A stretch of 64,000 nucleotides of DNA, taken from Burkholderia seminalis DSM 23518. GTDB lineage: Bacteria; Pseudomonadota; Gammaproteobacteria; Burkholderiales; Burkholderiaceae. Shown here in pieces: positions 16,949 to 26,030 of the stretch (positions are counted from its first letter, which is position 1; every line of letters starts with the position of its first letter). Below the pieces are notes generated by a model. That model saw only the letters and a program-made list of their open reading frames with translations, had not been told where the DNA came from and did no database searches. The DNA is taken from assembly GCF_902832885.1 (NCBI RefSeq), contig NZ_CADFDK010000005.1:124001-188000 (forward strand). The letters are read 5' to 3'. Made by a program: the position numbers and the translations under genes.

Positions 16949-18794
16949 GCCCCCCCGCCTGCGTCACCAACGCACGGCGAAGCAACGTCAACCGCCCGAA
17001 GTAGTTGAACGCATAGAGAAGATCAGGTGACCAGGTCGGCTTGAAGTACGGCCGCTCGCGCGTTTGAGATGCCGACTGCACGTCTTCGTCGCCATAGACG
17101 ATGTCTGCCTGCGGCGACTTCGCGAGTACTGAAACGACATCGTTCAGCGCACTAGGCGCCAGAATATCGCCACTATCCAGAACGGCGACGAACTTGCCCT
17201 TGGCGTGATCGAGACCCCTTGCCAGGTTTGCCGGCCGCCCTTGGGCCGCGCCTGACGCGGCAACAGCGATCACGCGCGAATCGGCACCCGTCCACTCTTC
17301 GACGAGTTTCAGCATCGCCGCATCGTTGTCAGCGTGAACAACGATGGCTTCCCAGTTTCGATACGATTGCGCGCGAATCGAACCAACGGTTCTCGACGCG
17401 CTCTCGATCGAATCGACATCGGCAAGCAAAAAGCTCACGAGCGGCCCATCAACCTTGATCCTGGCATCGGCGCTCGACCGGGTTTCGACTGTGCGAATCC
17501 ATTCCGCGTACCGCCCCGACGACGCGGCACCGGGAATACCGCTGTCTTGCAGGACTTCGACCTGATCACTCACGGCTTGCTGCTCGCGAAGAAGGGTAGC
17601 CCGCCGCTGCCGCAAGAACTCCAGCCGTGCCGGCATCCGCCACGGCGTGGCCAGCCACCACGCGGCCTTGGCTACCTGACGCGCGCGCCCCCGCGCAGAT
17701 GGAGGCATCATCGCCCCGATCCGGCGCGCCGGCGACGTCGCGCGCCAGAACATCGATTGCGTGACGGCTTGATACTGCTGCTCGACCAGTTCGGCCCGGT
17801 GGCTGGCCTGCTGTGCCATCACGTCGCGGCCGGAGAGCGCGGAACGCAATTCGGCAATCTGGTTTTCAGCATCCTTGTGCCGACGCTTGTGCTCGTGCTC
17901 CATCTCCGCCCGCCGGCTTTCCATCGCCGCTGCCTGGCGCATCAACTCCTTGTTCAGGCGTTCGAGCTCCTGGTACTTCGCTTCATGCTCCTTAAGTACC
18001 TTTTCCACCTCGGTCTGCCGCACAAACTCCACCGCATCGCGTTCCCGCTGCTCCGCGTCCACGACCTGGGCGGTCAAGGTCTCAACCTGACCAGCCAGTT
18101 CGGCCGTCCTTGCAGGCACGAAATCGTCAAAGACGTTGGGCGGATACTTGAACGCGTCGATGAGCTCAGATCGTTCGCCGGCTACGTAGAACCGGTTGAG
18201 ACCGTCCGAATAGACATGCACGTAGTTCGCACCCAGAAGAATGCTCTCCCACTCCTGATGGGATTCCTTCTGGGTTAGCGGCAGCGTTGCCTCCACCACG
18301 ACGATCCACGGCCGGTTGCGTTTCCAGTCGTTGCCGGCCAGCACCGCGCGCTCAGCCCCTTCGACATCGACTTTCAGAAAATGAACCTCTCGCCCAGCAC
18401 TGACGTGCTCTCGCCAGATGTTGTCGAGGGTCGTCAGCGCAACGTCCTGAACATTCTCGCTCCACCCTGCCGCGACATGTTCACCGGCAATCTGGCCGTC
18501 GAGCGTCGACAATCCAGTGTCTTGAAACAAATGGATACGCCCCGTACCTGCGCTATCACCCACCGCGACCCGAAGATTGATATCGCGAGGACGCCGGCTT
18601 TCGAGTCGAGCAAAATAGACGGGATTGGGTTCGACATTGATGCCACTCCACCCCATCTCACTGAACGCTCGAGTCACCGAATGCTCGTCGGGAGACCATG
18701 CGCCAACGTCGATGTAAAAACCGGCCATCACATGCTGCAGCGCGCGATGCAGCATGACGTCTTCGAAATTTTGCGCGTAGGAAACAAGAGGCAT
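16893..18794 (-). CDS. FkbM methyltransferase-coiled coil-GT2 protein, truncated by frameshift
   Basis: N-terminal part (633 codons as read) of the giant protein. Residues about 1-200 are a FkbM-type SAM methyltransferase, with FYIDVGAWSPDEHSVT and FLKVDVEGAERAVLAG. Residues about 235-345 form a charged coiled coil ending near SMFWRATSPARR. From about 430 on, a YAEWIR module leads into the first half of a GT2 domain, with DSGDI and DIVYGDEDVQSAS. Reading passes a run of seven G (16950-16956 on the plus strand, seven C) and turns into a short out-of-frame tail that ends in a stop at 16893. Removing one G restores QAGGVDVAAATAVEWDLNLRV, a sensible GT2 continuation. It is the last gene of the rml-wzm-wzt operon and probably both methylates and extends the glycan. 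Confidence 0.87.
   Translation of the reverse strand: MPLVSYAQNFEDVMLHRALQHVMAGFYIDVGAWSPDEHSVTRAFSEMGWSGINVEPNPVYFARLESRRPRDINLRVAVGDSAGTGRIHLFQDTGLSTLDGQIAGEHVAAGWSENVQDVALTTLDNIWREHVSAGREVHFLKVDVEGAERAVLAGNDWKRNRPWIVVVEATLPLTQKESHQEWESILLGANYVHVYSDGLNRFYVAGERSELIDAFKYPPNVFDDFVPARTAELAGQVETLTAQVVDAEQRERDAVEFVRQTEVEKVLKEHEAKYQELERLNKELMRQAAAMESRRAEMEHEHKRRHKDAENQIAELRSALSGRDVMAQQASHRAELVEQQYQAVTQSMFWRATSPARRIGAMMPPSARGRARQVAKAAWWLATPWRMPARLEFLRQRRATLLREQQAVSDQVEVLQDSGIPGAASSGRYAEWIRTVETRSSADARIKVDGPLVSFLLADVDSIESASRTVGSIRAQSYRNWEAIVVHADNDAAMLKLVEEWTGADSRVIAVAASGAAQGRPANLARGLDHAKGKFVAVLDSGDILAPSALNDVVSVLAKSPQADIVYGDEDVQSASQTRERPYFKPTWSPDLLYAFNYFGRLTLLRRALVTQAGGRGRCCRDGCRMGSQPACQ
16950..16956 (-). 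repeat. Homopolymeric G7 tract at the frameshift
   Basis: Seven G on the coding strand, context CAGGC then G7 inside the alternating GT2 coding region. Six G would join the two halves in one frame. The tract is either a sequencing/assembly error, a fixed mutation or a slippage site for phase variation. Confidence 0.85.
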
Positions 18795-18934
18795 AAATTT
18801 TCACTTACCTGGGCTATGAGAATTCGAGTCGGTATCGAGGAAAACATCGGCACCGCCCCGATTTCCTGCATTTCTGGCCATGACCGTGCCGTGCATATCG
18901 GCCACGCCGAACATGCCGTCAACAGTCAGTTCGC

Positions 18935-19825
18935 TCATGGATGTTCGAGCATCCATGCAAGCGTGTTACGAAGCGGTATCGCGTGAGTCGAACCGATCGC
19001 ATGTTCGAGCGCCCGGCAATTTCCGACGAGCTTGTGGACCTCGTTCGCACGCACGAACTGCGGATTCACCTTCACCTCCAGTTCGTGCCCGGATAGTTCC
19101 TGCACTGTCGCCAAGACGTCCTGCAGCGAATACCCGACGCCTGAACAGACGTTGAACGTCCGTCCAGCGAAGTCGCCTTCGATCAACTTCCGATACGCCG
19201 CGACCACCATGCGCACGTCCGAGAAATCCCGTACGACATTCAGATTTCCCAACTCGATGCGCACCGCGCGCTCGCTGAAATGCCGAACGATCTTGGGCAG
19301 AAGGAACCGCTCGTCCTGACCCACACCCGTGTAATTGAACGGCCGCACGACGACGATCGGAAGTTTGTCCTGCCACGTGTGTGCGACCATTTCCATCGCC
19401 AGCTTGCTGATCGCGTAATCGTTTGCGGGTGCCGGCGCAGTGGTTTCATCGATGACTTCCCGGTCGGAATTGCCATAGACGTTGGCACTGCTTGCCAACA
19501 ACACGGCTTGCGGCCGGCATGCCGCGCGAGTCAGCGCGTCAAGCAGGTTGCGCGTCCCGACTACATTGGTCTGGTAGATCGCACCGACGTCGCCGTGCTG
19601 AACGAACGCAATAGCCGCCAGATGCACGACGGCATCCGGCTTTTCGTCGGACAGCACACGAACCAGCGCGTCGAGATCAAGCAGATCGCACACGTGCGTT
19701 CGCCACGGAGCACCGGAAATCGGCTTGTGAACGATCCCGCAGACCTCGTGACCCGAGCGGATCAGTTCCTCCGCCATATAGCGGCCGGTAAATCCGTCCA
19801 GGCCCGTTACGAAGACTTTTGCCAT
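18935..19825 (-). CDS. rmd: GDP-6-deoxy-D-mannose (GDP-D-rhamnose) reductase-like
   Basis: A 296-residue extended short-chain dehydrogenase. FVTGLDGFTGRYM is the dinucleotide site, SSANVYGN holds the catalytic Ser region and YAISKLAME gives the YxxxK pair. RPFNYTGVGQDERFLLPK matches the Rmd/RfbD-type GDP-sugar reductases. It reduces the 4-keto-6-deoxy product of Gmd to GDP-D-rhamnose. The gene is immediately downstream of gmd with only 4 bases between them, the arrangement expected for a GDP-D-rhamnose pathway. Other 4-keto-sugar reductases (for example for talose) are possible, so the exact epimer is inferred. A 140-base gap follows before the FkbM-type gene. Confidence 0.85.
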   Translation of the reverse strand: MAKVFVTGLDGFTGRYMAEELIRSGHEVCGIVHKPISGAPWRTHVCDLLDLDALVRVLSDEKPDAVVHLAAIAFVQHGDVGAIYQTNVVGTRNLLDALTRAACRPQAVLLASSANVYGNSDREVIDETTAPAPANDYAISKLAMEMVAHTWQDKLPIVVVRPFNYTGVGQDERFLLPKIVRHFSERAVRIELGNLNVVRDFSDVRMVVAAYRKLIEGDFAGRTFNVCSGVGYSLQDVLATVQELSGHELEVKVNPQFVRANEVHKLVGNCRALEHAIGSTHAIPLRNTLAWMLEHP

Positions 19826-19829
19826 GGCC

Positions 19830-20864
19830 TTAGAACGAGAAGCCTGCTTCGTTCCGACGAATGTCGGCCTCGACCATCATCTGGCAAAGCTGCTCGAGCG
19901 TCGTCTTCGGCACCCAACCGAGTTCCTTGCTCGCTTTCTCGGGGTTGCCAATCAGCAGATCGACTTCGGCGGGCCGGTAGAACTTAGGGCTGACCTTGAC
20001 CACGGCGTTGCCGGTTCGGGTATCGACGCCCGTCTCGTTCTCGCCAACACCTTGCCATGCGAGTTCGATGCCTGCCGCCTGTGCCGCCATCGACACGAAA
20101 TCCCGTACCGTCTCGGTCCGGTTCGTCGCCAGCACGTAGGTATCGGGGCGTTCCGCCTGCAGCATGCGCCACATGCCTTCAACGTATTCCTTCGCATAAC
20201 CCCAGTCACGCTTGGCGTCGAGGTTGCCGAGCTCCAGCACATCGAGCTTGCCGAGACGGATCTTGGCAAGACTGTCCGTGATCTTCCGCGTCACGAACTC
20301 GCGGCCGCGCAGCGGCGATTCGTGGTTGAACAGGATGCCGCTGCAGCCGAAGATGTTGTAGCTCTCGCGATAGTTGATTGTCATCCAGTGCGCGTAAAGC
20401 TTTGCGACGCCGTACGGGCTACGCGGATAGAAAGGTGTAGTTTCAACCTGCGGAACGGCCTGTACCTTGCCGAACATTTCCGACGTGCTGGCCTGGTAGA
20501 AGCGGATCGCAGGATTGACCGTTCGAATTGCCTCGAGCAAGTTGAGCGCGCCAATCCCGGTAATCTCCGCGGTGGTCGCCGGCTGATCGAACGACACGCC
20601 GACGAAACTTTGAGCCGCCAGGTTGTAGACCTCCGTCGCCTGCGTCGCCTGAAGCAGACGGATGCTTGCGCCGAGATCGGTCAGATCGTATTCGACGAGG
20701 TGAAGATTGGGATGATTGCTGACGCCGAGTTCGTCGATTCGCCAAAAGTTCACCGAGCTGGTACGCCGGTAGGTGCCGTAAACGGTGTAGCCCTTCTCGA
20801 GAAGAAGCTCCGCAAGATACGCACCGTCCTGCCCCGTAATGCCAGTAATGATCGCAACAGTCAT
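19830..20864 (-). CDS. gmd: GDP-mannose 4,6-dehydratase
   Basis: A 344-residue enzyme converting GDP-D-mannose to GDP-4-keto-6-deoxy-D-mannose. The N terminus [18 protein letters not shown] is the family signature. YGTYRRTSS binds the NADP ribose-phosphate, ASTSEMFGK holds the catalytic Thr/Ser-Glu pair, and [15 protein letters not shown] gives the Yxxx[19 protein letters not shown] is the conserved tetramer/substrate loop. Length matches the family. It lies directly between manC (113 bases upstream) and rmd, so the three steps mannose-1-P to GDP-mannose to GDP-D-rhamnose are consecutive. Confidence 0.97.
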   Translation of the reverse strand: MTVAIITGITGQDGAYLAELLLEKGYTVYGTYRRTSSVNFWRIDELGVSNHPNLHLVEYDLTDLGASIRLLQATQATEVYNLAAQSFVGVSFDQPATTAEITGIGALNLLEAIRTVNPAIRFYQASTSEMFGKVQAVPQVETTPFYPRSPYGVAKLYAHWMTINYRESYNIFGCSGILFNHESPLRGREFVTRKITDSLAKIRLGKLDVLELGNLDAKRDWGYAKEYVEGMWRMLQAERPDTYVLATNRTETVRDFVSMAAQAAGIELAWQGVGENETGVDTRTGNAVVKVSPKFYRPAEVDLLIGNPEKASKELGWVPKTTLEQLCQMMVEADIRRNEAGFSF

Positions 20865-20977
20865 GTTCTTTCCAGTTTGTTCAGTGTGTTGAAGCTCCGA
20901 CCCGAATCGTCAATCGCGATCACGCCATGCGGGCGACCGATGCGACGCTGAGTCCAGGCCGGACGTTCCAATCGTGG

Positions 20978-22420
20978 TTACTTGCCGGTCGCAGCAACGA
21001 CATCCCGGCCGTAGTTGTCGTCGAGACGGACGATATCGTCTTCGCCAAGATACGAGCCCGATTGAACCTCGATCAGTTCAAGCGGAATCTTCCCCGGGTT
21101 CTGCAGCCGATGCGTCACGCCCAGCGGAATGTAGGTCGACTGATTCTCGCTCAGCAAAATGACCTGGTCGCCGTTGAAGACCCGCGCGGTACCGCGAACG
21201 ACGACCCAGTGTTCAGCCCGATGGTGATGCATCTGCAAGCTGAGTGACGAGCCCGGATTGACGATGATGCGCTTGACCTGAAAGCGTTCGCCCTGGTCGA
21301 TACTCTCGTATGAACCCCATGGCCGAATGACCTTCCGGTGCGTCACCGACTCGTGCCGCCCCGATGCACTGAGGCGCTCAACGATCTTCTTCACGCGCTC
21401 GGACTGATCGCGATGCGTGACGAGGACCGCGTCCGCCGTTTCGACGATGATCAAATCCTTGACGCCGATGGCCGTGACCATTCGATGATCGGCCCGGATA
21501 TAACTATCGGAAACGTCGTCGGTCAGCACATCACCCGACAGCGTATTGCCCGTATCGTCGGTATCCGAAATATCTGCAAGCGCGGCCCACGAGCCGATAT
21601 CGCTCCAGTTCAGGCCGGCTGCCGCGACCATCACCGCGTGGTCGGTTTTCTCCATCACCGCGTAGTCGATCGAGATGTTCGGGCATGCCTCGAATGCATC
21701 GGCGTCAAGTCGGACGAAATCCTCATCGCGCTTTGCCTGCTTGACCGATAGCGCAACCTGTTCGAGCACGGCCGGTTCGAATCGCTTGAGTTCGTCCAGA
21801 TACACCGACGCCTTCAGCATGAACATACCGCTGTTCCAGTAGTAACCGCCTTCCGACACGAAGCGCGCCGCCGTATCCGCATCCGGCTTCTCGACGAACG
21901 CATCGACACGAAACGCGTCGTCATGCGACGTCAATGCGTTGCCGCTGCGGATGTAGCCGTATCCGGTGTGCGGCTTGGTCGGCTCGATACCGAACGTGAC
22001 GAGATGCCCGCCGTTGGCGATAACGCGCGCCTTCTCGGCCAGATTTGCGAACACCGCCTCGCTCAGGATCACATGGTCGGACGGCAGCACGAGCAGCAAT
22101 GCATCCGGCGACTGCTCCATCGCGAGCAACGCCGCCGCCGCAACCGCGGGCGCAGTATTGCGCCCGACCGGCTCCAGGACGACCGCCGACGCAGTCACGT
22201 CGATGCTGCGCAACTGATCGGCCACGATGAAGCGTTGTTCCGCATTCGTGATCATGATCGGCGCTTCGACACCGGGCACGCCCTGCAGACGCAGCACGGT
22301 CTGCTGAACCAGCGTGTGTTCTCCGGCCAACTTGAGGTACTGCTTCGGATAACCACCCCGGGACAATGGCCAGAGACGGGTGCCGCTACCGCCGCACAGG
22401 ACTACAGGGAAGATGTTCAC
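20978..22420 (-). CDS. manC: Mannose-1-phosphate guanylyltransferase / mannose-6-phosphate isomerase
   Basis: A bifunctional 480-residue enzyme of the AlgA/WbpW type. The N-terminal nucleotidyltransferase domain has the pyrophosphorylase signature GGSGTRLWPLSRGGYPKQY (residues 10-28) and the mannose-binding FVEKPD. The C-terminal cupin isomerase domain has RPWGSYESID and the metal-site histidines in LQMHHHRAEHW. It makes mannose-6-P from fructose-6-P and GDP-mannose from mannose-1-P, with ManB at the left window edge providing the middle step. It precedes gmd on the same strand. A 98-base gap separates it from the GT2 gene upstream. Confidence 0.96.
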   Translation of the reverse strand: MNIFPVVLCGGSGTRLWPLSRGGYPKQYLKLAGEHTLVQQTVLRLQGVPGVEAPIMITNAEQRFIVADQLRSIDVTASAVVLEPVGRNTAPAVAAAALLAMEQSPDALLLVLPSDHVILSEAVFANLAEKARVIANGGHLVTFGIEPTKPHTGYGYIRSGNALTSHDDAFRVDAFVEKPDADTAARFVSEGGYYWNSGMFMLKASVYLDELKRFEPAVLEQVALSVKQAKRDEDFVRLDADAFEACPNISIDYAVMEKTDHAVMVAAAGLNWSDIGSWAALADISDTDDTGNTLSGDVLTDDVSDSYIRADHRMVTAIGVKDLIIVETADAVLVTHRDQSERVKKIVERLSASGRHESVTHRKVIRPWGSYESIDQGERFQVKRIIVNPGSSLSLQMHHHRAEHWVVVRGTARVFNGDQVILLSENQSTYIPLGVTHRLQNPGKIPLELIEVQSGSYLGEDDIVRLDDNYGRDVVAATGK

Positions 22421-22518
22421 GTCAACTCCGTTCGATATACCTTCAATTTTTTCGCCCCGCCAGATCAGTACGACTCATTGATTCCAGCGACATCCGACCT
22501 GTATCACCGGGCATGCGC

Positions 22519-24396
22519 TCAGACGAGCGCGCCCGCCCGTGACGGCCAGGCCAGACCGATATCCTCTTCGTTCAGCGTCAGATTTGGACTGTATGAGGAA
22601 TCATTCCGCAGCAGTTCTCCCCAGTGCTTTTGCATGTACTCGGTCTCGCGGTCGAATCGGGCCTGTTTGACGGGATCGTCCTCGTAACCACGCGTCGCCG
22701 ACTCATGGTGATACAGCTCCGCATACGGAGTCCAAACGTTGCGATAGCCGGCCTTTTTCAAGCGGAGACAAAAATCGATATCGTTGAACGCAACGCCCAG
22801 ATCCTGTTCGTTCATTCCCGCCACTTCACGATAGGCCGCCTTGCGCACGATCATGCATGCAGCGGTCACTGCGGAGAAGGCGCCGATCAGGCTGGCGCGA
22901 CCGAAGTACCCGAACGATCCGCGAGGAACGTGCTTGTGCACATGTCCCGCCACGCCGCCAAGCCCGAGCACCACGCCGGCATGCTGGACAGTGTCGTTCG
23001 GATAGAGCAGTTTCGCGCCCACCGCGCCGACGCCGGGTTGCAATGCAATGCTGACCATTTCCGTCAACCAATCGGGAGAAATCACCTCGATATCGTTGTT
23101 GACCAGTCCGATGACCTCACCGCTCGCAACCTCGACGGCCGCATTGCACAATGCCGCGAAATTGAACGGCCGATCGTCGCGCAACACCCGGAAACGCGTG
23201 TCATTCTCAAGCGACGCGAGGTAGTTCAGCGTCTCGGGATCGTCCGAACCGTTGTCAACGATGACGATTTCGTAGCTTCCGTACGTCGTCTTGCCAACGA
23301 TGCTCGCGACGCACTGCCGAATCAGGTTCAGCCCGTTGCGCGTCGGAATGATCAGGCTGACGAGCGGCACCGGATCCGGCATCGCATAACGCGCACGGTA
23401 GCCGTTTCCTGCGTACTCCGCCACACCGCGAACGCCCGTTCGCTCGAAGTGGTCGTTGAGTGCCCGCTCGCCGGCCACCACCGCGTAGGGCTTTGCGTCC
23501 GTTCCTGACGAGGTGCTTTCCGCGTGGACGCGCCAGTGATACAGCACCCTCGGAATATGATGAATTGCCGCAGCGCCTGCCCGGTCGACACAACGCAGGG
23601 CCAGATCATAGTCCTGGGACCCTTCATACCCTTCGCGGAAACCGCCGACCTCGTCGAGCAGGGCCTTTTGAAATACCCCCAGATGACTGAACATATTCTG
23701 CGAAAGGAACAGATCGGGATTCCAGTCACACTTGAAGTACGGTTCACGACGCTTGCCCGAGCCATCGATCTTGTCTTCATCAGAATAGATCATCCGAATC
23801 GACGGATCGCGCTCTATCGCATCCGCGACGCAATAGAGCGCGTGCTCCGGCAACAGGTCATCGTGATCGAACAGCGCGACCCACGTGCCCGCCACGAGTT
23901 CGAGCGCAGAATTCGATGCGGCCGAAATATGGCCGTTCTTCTGCCGGAACGCGACCTTGATCCGCGGGTCCTGGGAAGCATAACGTTCGAGCAGCGGGCG
24001 GATGGCCGGATTCGTCGACACGTCGTCGGCAATGCAGAGTTCCCAATGCGGATAAAGTTGTCCGCGGATGGACTCAATTGCCTCCGCAAGCCACGCGGGA
24101 TCGGGATTGTAGACGGGCATCACTACCGAAATCAGCGGCGGATTCGAGAAGCCAGCGATTCGCTCGCGAATGGCCACCCGGGTTGCATCGTCAACCTGAT
24201 CGTAACGGCGCACCCATTCTGCGTAGAGAACCGGGTCGATGACACCCGGAGCGCCCGCGCGCAACCATGCAATCCGGCTCTTGACGCCGGCGACCCCTTC
24301 CCGGCGGAAGATGCCGTAAGCCTTGCGCACGACCAGTCGCAATCCACCGTCACCTGCCACCCGGTTCACGAACGAACGTGCTTTGCGCAACTTCAT
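22519..24396 (-). CDS. Two-domain glycosyltransferase family 2
   Basis: A 625-residue cytoplasmic protein with two tandem GT2 domains. The first begins PPLISVVMPVYNPD near residue 92 and has FDHDDLLPEHAL as its metal loop. The second begins PLVSLIIPTRNGL near residue 350, with VDNGSDDPETLNYL and LVNNDIEVISPDWL. A YAEWVRRYD module precedes the first domain, the same kind of module found before the GT2 region of the FkbM fusion gene in this operon, so the two are related. Such proteins often build the repeat backbone of D-rhamnan or mannan-like chains. The start ATG lies after an untranslated gap of 42 bases from wzt. Donor is unknown; GDP-D-rhamnose is the local candidate. Confidence 0.9.
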   Translation of the reverse strand: MKLRKARSFVNRVAGDGGLRLVVRKAYGIFRREGVAGVKSRIAWLRAGAPGVIDPVLYAEWVRRYDQVDDATRVAIRERIAGFSNPPLISVVMPVYNPDPAWLAEAIESIRGQLYPHWELCIADDVSTNPAIRPLLERYASQDPRIKVAFRQKNGHISAASNSALELVAGTWVALFDHDDLLPEHALYCVADAIERDPSIRMIYSDEDKIDGSGKRREPYFKCDWNPDLFLSQNMFSHLGVFQKALLDEVGGFREGYEGSQDYDLALRCVDRAGAAAIHHIPRVLYHWRVHAESTSSGTDAKPYAVVAGERALNDHFERTGVRGVAEYAGNGYRARYAMPDPVPLVSLIIPTRNGLNLIRQCVASIVGKTTYGSYEIVIVDNGSDDPETLNYLASLENDTRFRVLRDDRPFNFAALCNAAVEVASGEVIGLVNNDIEVISPDWLTEMVSIALQPGVGAVGAKLLYPNDTVQHAGVVLGLGGVAGHVHKHVPRGSFGYFGRASLIGAFSAVTAACMIVRKAAYREVAGMNEQDLGVAFNDIDFCLRLKKAGYRNVWTPYAELYHHESATRGYEDDPVKQARFDRETEYMQKHWGELLRNDSSYSPNLTLNEEDIGLAWPSRAGALV

Positions 24397-24438
24397 CGGT
24401 TCAGCACCCAGCCATACTGGCGTTCGACTTCACAACCA

Positions 24439-25191
24439 TCACTCCCCCACCGACGCAGCATATTGCGATACGACGTCGTCGACCTCTCCGAAAGCACGCA
24501 CTCGCCCGCGCTCCATCCAGAGCGCCTTGTTGCACACCTTGCGGATTTCCTTGTTCGAGTGCATCGCGAGCACAACGATCTCGGCACGGTCGTGCAGTTC
24601 CTCGAGACGGGCCTCGGCCTTGTGCATGAACGACGCATCGCCCACGCCCATGACTTCGTCGAGCAGCAGGATCTCGGCATCGACCGCCGTCGAAACGGCA
24701 AAGGCGAGCCGCATCTTCATGCCGCTCGAATAGGTACGGATAGGTAGATCGAGGTAGTCGCCCAATTCGCTGAATTCGGCAATATCGCTCTGCTTTCTGC
24801 GAATCTCCGCGTCGGTCATGCCGAGCAGCAGGCCGCGCAACCGGATGTTCTGCATGCCGGTCGAGTTCTCGTCCATACCGAGACTGATGTCGAGCAGCGG
24901 CACGGCCTTGCCTACTCGCGACAGCGAGCCGGCCGTCGGAGGATAAATGCCGGCCATCGCGCGCAGCAGCGTCGACTTTCCCGCGCCGTTGTGGCCGATG
25001 AGCCCCACGCGATCGCCGCGATCGAAGCGGAAACTCAGATCGTCGAGTGCACGGACGACGATGACGCCGTCATTACCCTCCGCAATCCGGTTACGTCGCC
25101 CCATGCGAAGCACCTGCTTCTTCAGCGAGCGGCCCTGGACGTCATAGATCGGCAGATCCAGCGTCACGTTCTTCAGTTCAATGTGTGCCAT
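24439..25191 (-). CDS. wzt: O-polysaccharide ABC exporter, ATP-binding subunit
   Basis: A 250-residue ATPase: Walker A GHNGAGKST, ABC signature YSSGMKMRLAFAVS, Walker B ILLLDEVMGVGD and the switch histidine in VVLAMHSN. With Wzm it exports complete undecaprenyl-linked polysaccharide. It is the short form: it stops right after the nucleotide-binding domain and lacks the C-terminal carbohydrate-binding domain that recognises capped chains in E. coli O8/O9a. Export therefore should not depend on a terminal modification read by Wzt. The gene follows wzm with a 10-base gap. Confidence 0.95.
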   Translation of the reverse strand: MAHIELKNVTLDLPIYDVQGRSLKKQVLRMGRRNRIAEGNDGVIVVRALDDLSFRFDRGDRVGLIGHNGAGKSTLLRAMAGIYPPTAGSLSRVGKAVPLLDISLGMDENSTGMQNIRLRGLLLGMTDAEIRRKQSDIAEFSELGDYLDLPIRTYSSGMKMRLAFAVSTAVDAEILLLDEVMGVGDASFMHKAEARLEELHDRAEIVVLAMHSNKEIRKVCNKALWMERGRVRAFGEVDDVVSQYAASVGE

Positions 25192-25201
25192 GTCGCTCCC
25201 T

Positions 25202-25984
25202 TCAGACCCAGTACGGAAGACGTTTCAGATAACGACCGGTCATGAGCAGTGCGATCGGCCATCCAACGATCGCCATGCCGATGGTCACTCCCCACGTCAG
25301 CGCGCTCGGCATTTGTCCGATCAGCGGACCGCGAACGACATCGATCAGGTACGCAAGCGGATTCCATTCGACGATGAACGAAAAGCGATTCAGCGCGTCG
25401 GGACGAAAGATGATGGGCGTCACATAGAATGCGACCTGAAGCAGCGCACCAATGATTTGCGGAAGGTCGCGAAAACGTGCCGACAACAGACTTGTCAGCA
25501 TGGCGATCCACATCGCATTCAGCACATACAGAAGCAGCCCAGGAATGAACATCGGCAGCGTCTCCCAGCTCTTGACGCCAAAGATCATCAGAAGACCGAT
25601 GACGATCACGAAGTTGTGCGCCAGCACGATCAGATTCCGCCATACGACTTGCAGAATGTAGATCAGCTTCGGCGTGGGCACCTGGCGAATGTAGGCGCCG
25701 CTGCTGATATACGCGATGCTCCCTTCCTGGATCGTCTGCGAGAAAAGCCCCCACAGCACGATACTCGATGCGAGAAACGGCAGGTACTCGTTCATCTTTT
25801 GTCCGAACAACGTACCGTAGACCACGCCAAGCGACGTAATCATCACGCCCATGCTGATCGTGAGCCAGAACGGTCCGACTCTCGAGCGGGCATAGCGCTG
25901 CCGGATTTCGAGCCAGCCAAGCAGCGTCCACAACCGCCACGAGGCAATGCTCTGTTTGAGGTCAGCAAGTGAAAGAGTCAGCAT
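25202..25984 (-). CDS. wzm: O-polysaccharide ABC exporter, permease subunit
   Basis: A 260-residue ABC-2-type permease with about six membrane helices and the characteristic N-terminal amphipathic stretch including RYARSRVGPFWLTISMG. The conserved YVTPIIF...NPLAYLIDVVRGPLIG run lies in the C-terminal half. It forms the membrane channel with Wzt for lipid-linked O-polysaccharide. It lies between the GT2 gene (46 bases upstream) and wzt. Length and topology match Wzm proteins from rhamnose-rich O antigens. Confidence 0.95.
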   Translation of the reverse strand: MLTLSLADLKQSIASWRLWTLLGWLEIRQRYARSRVGPFWLTISMGVMITSLGVVYGTLFGQKMNEYLPFLASSIVLWGLFSQTIQEGSIAYISSGAYIRQVPTPKLIYILQVVWRNLIVLAHNFVIVIGLLMIFGVKSWETLPMFIPGLLLYVLNAMWIAMLTSLLSARFRDLPQIIGALLQVAFYVTPIIFRPDALNRFSFIVEWNPLAYLIDVVRGPLIGQMPSALTWGVTIGMAIVGWPIALLMTGRYLKRLPYWV

Positions 25985-26030
25985 GCAAGCTTTCTAGTTG
26001 AATGAGATTGAAAAATGGGGTGCCGGCGCA

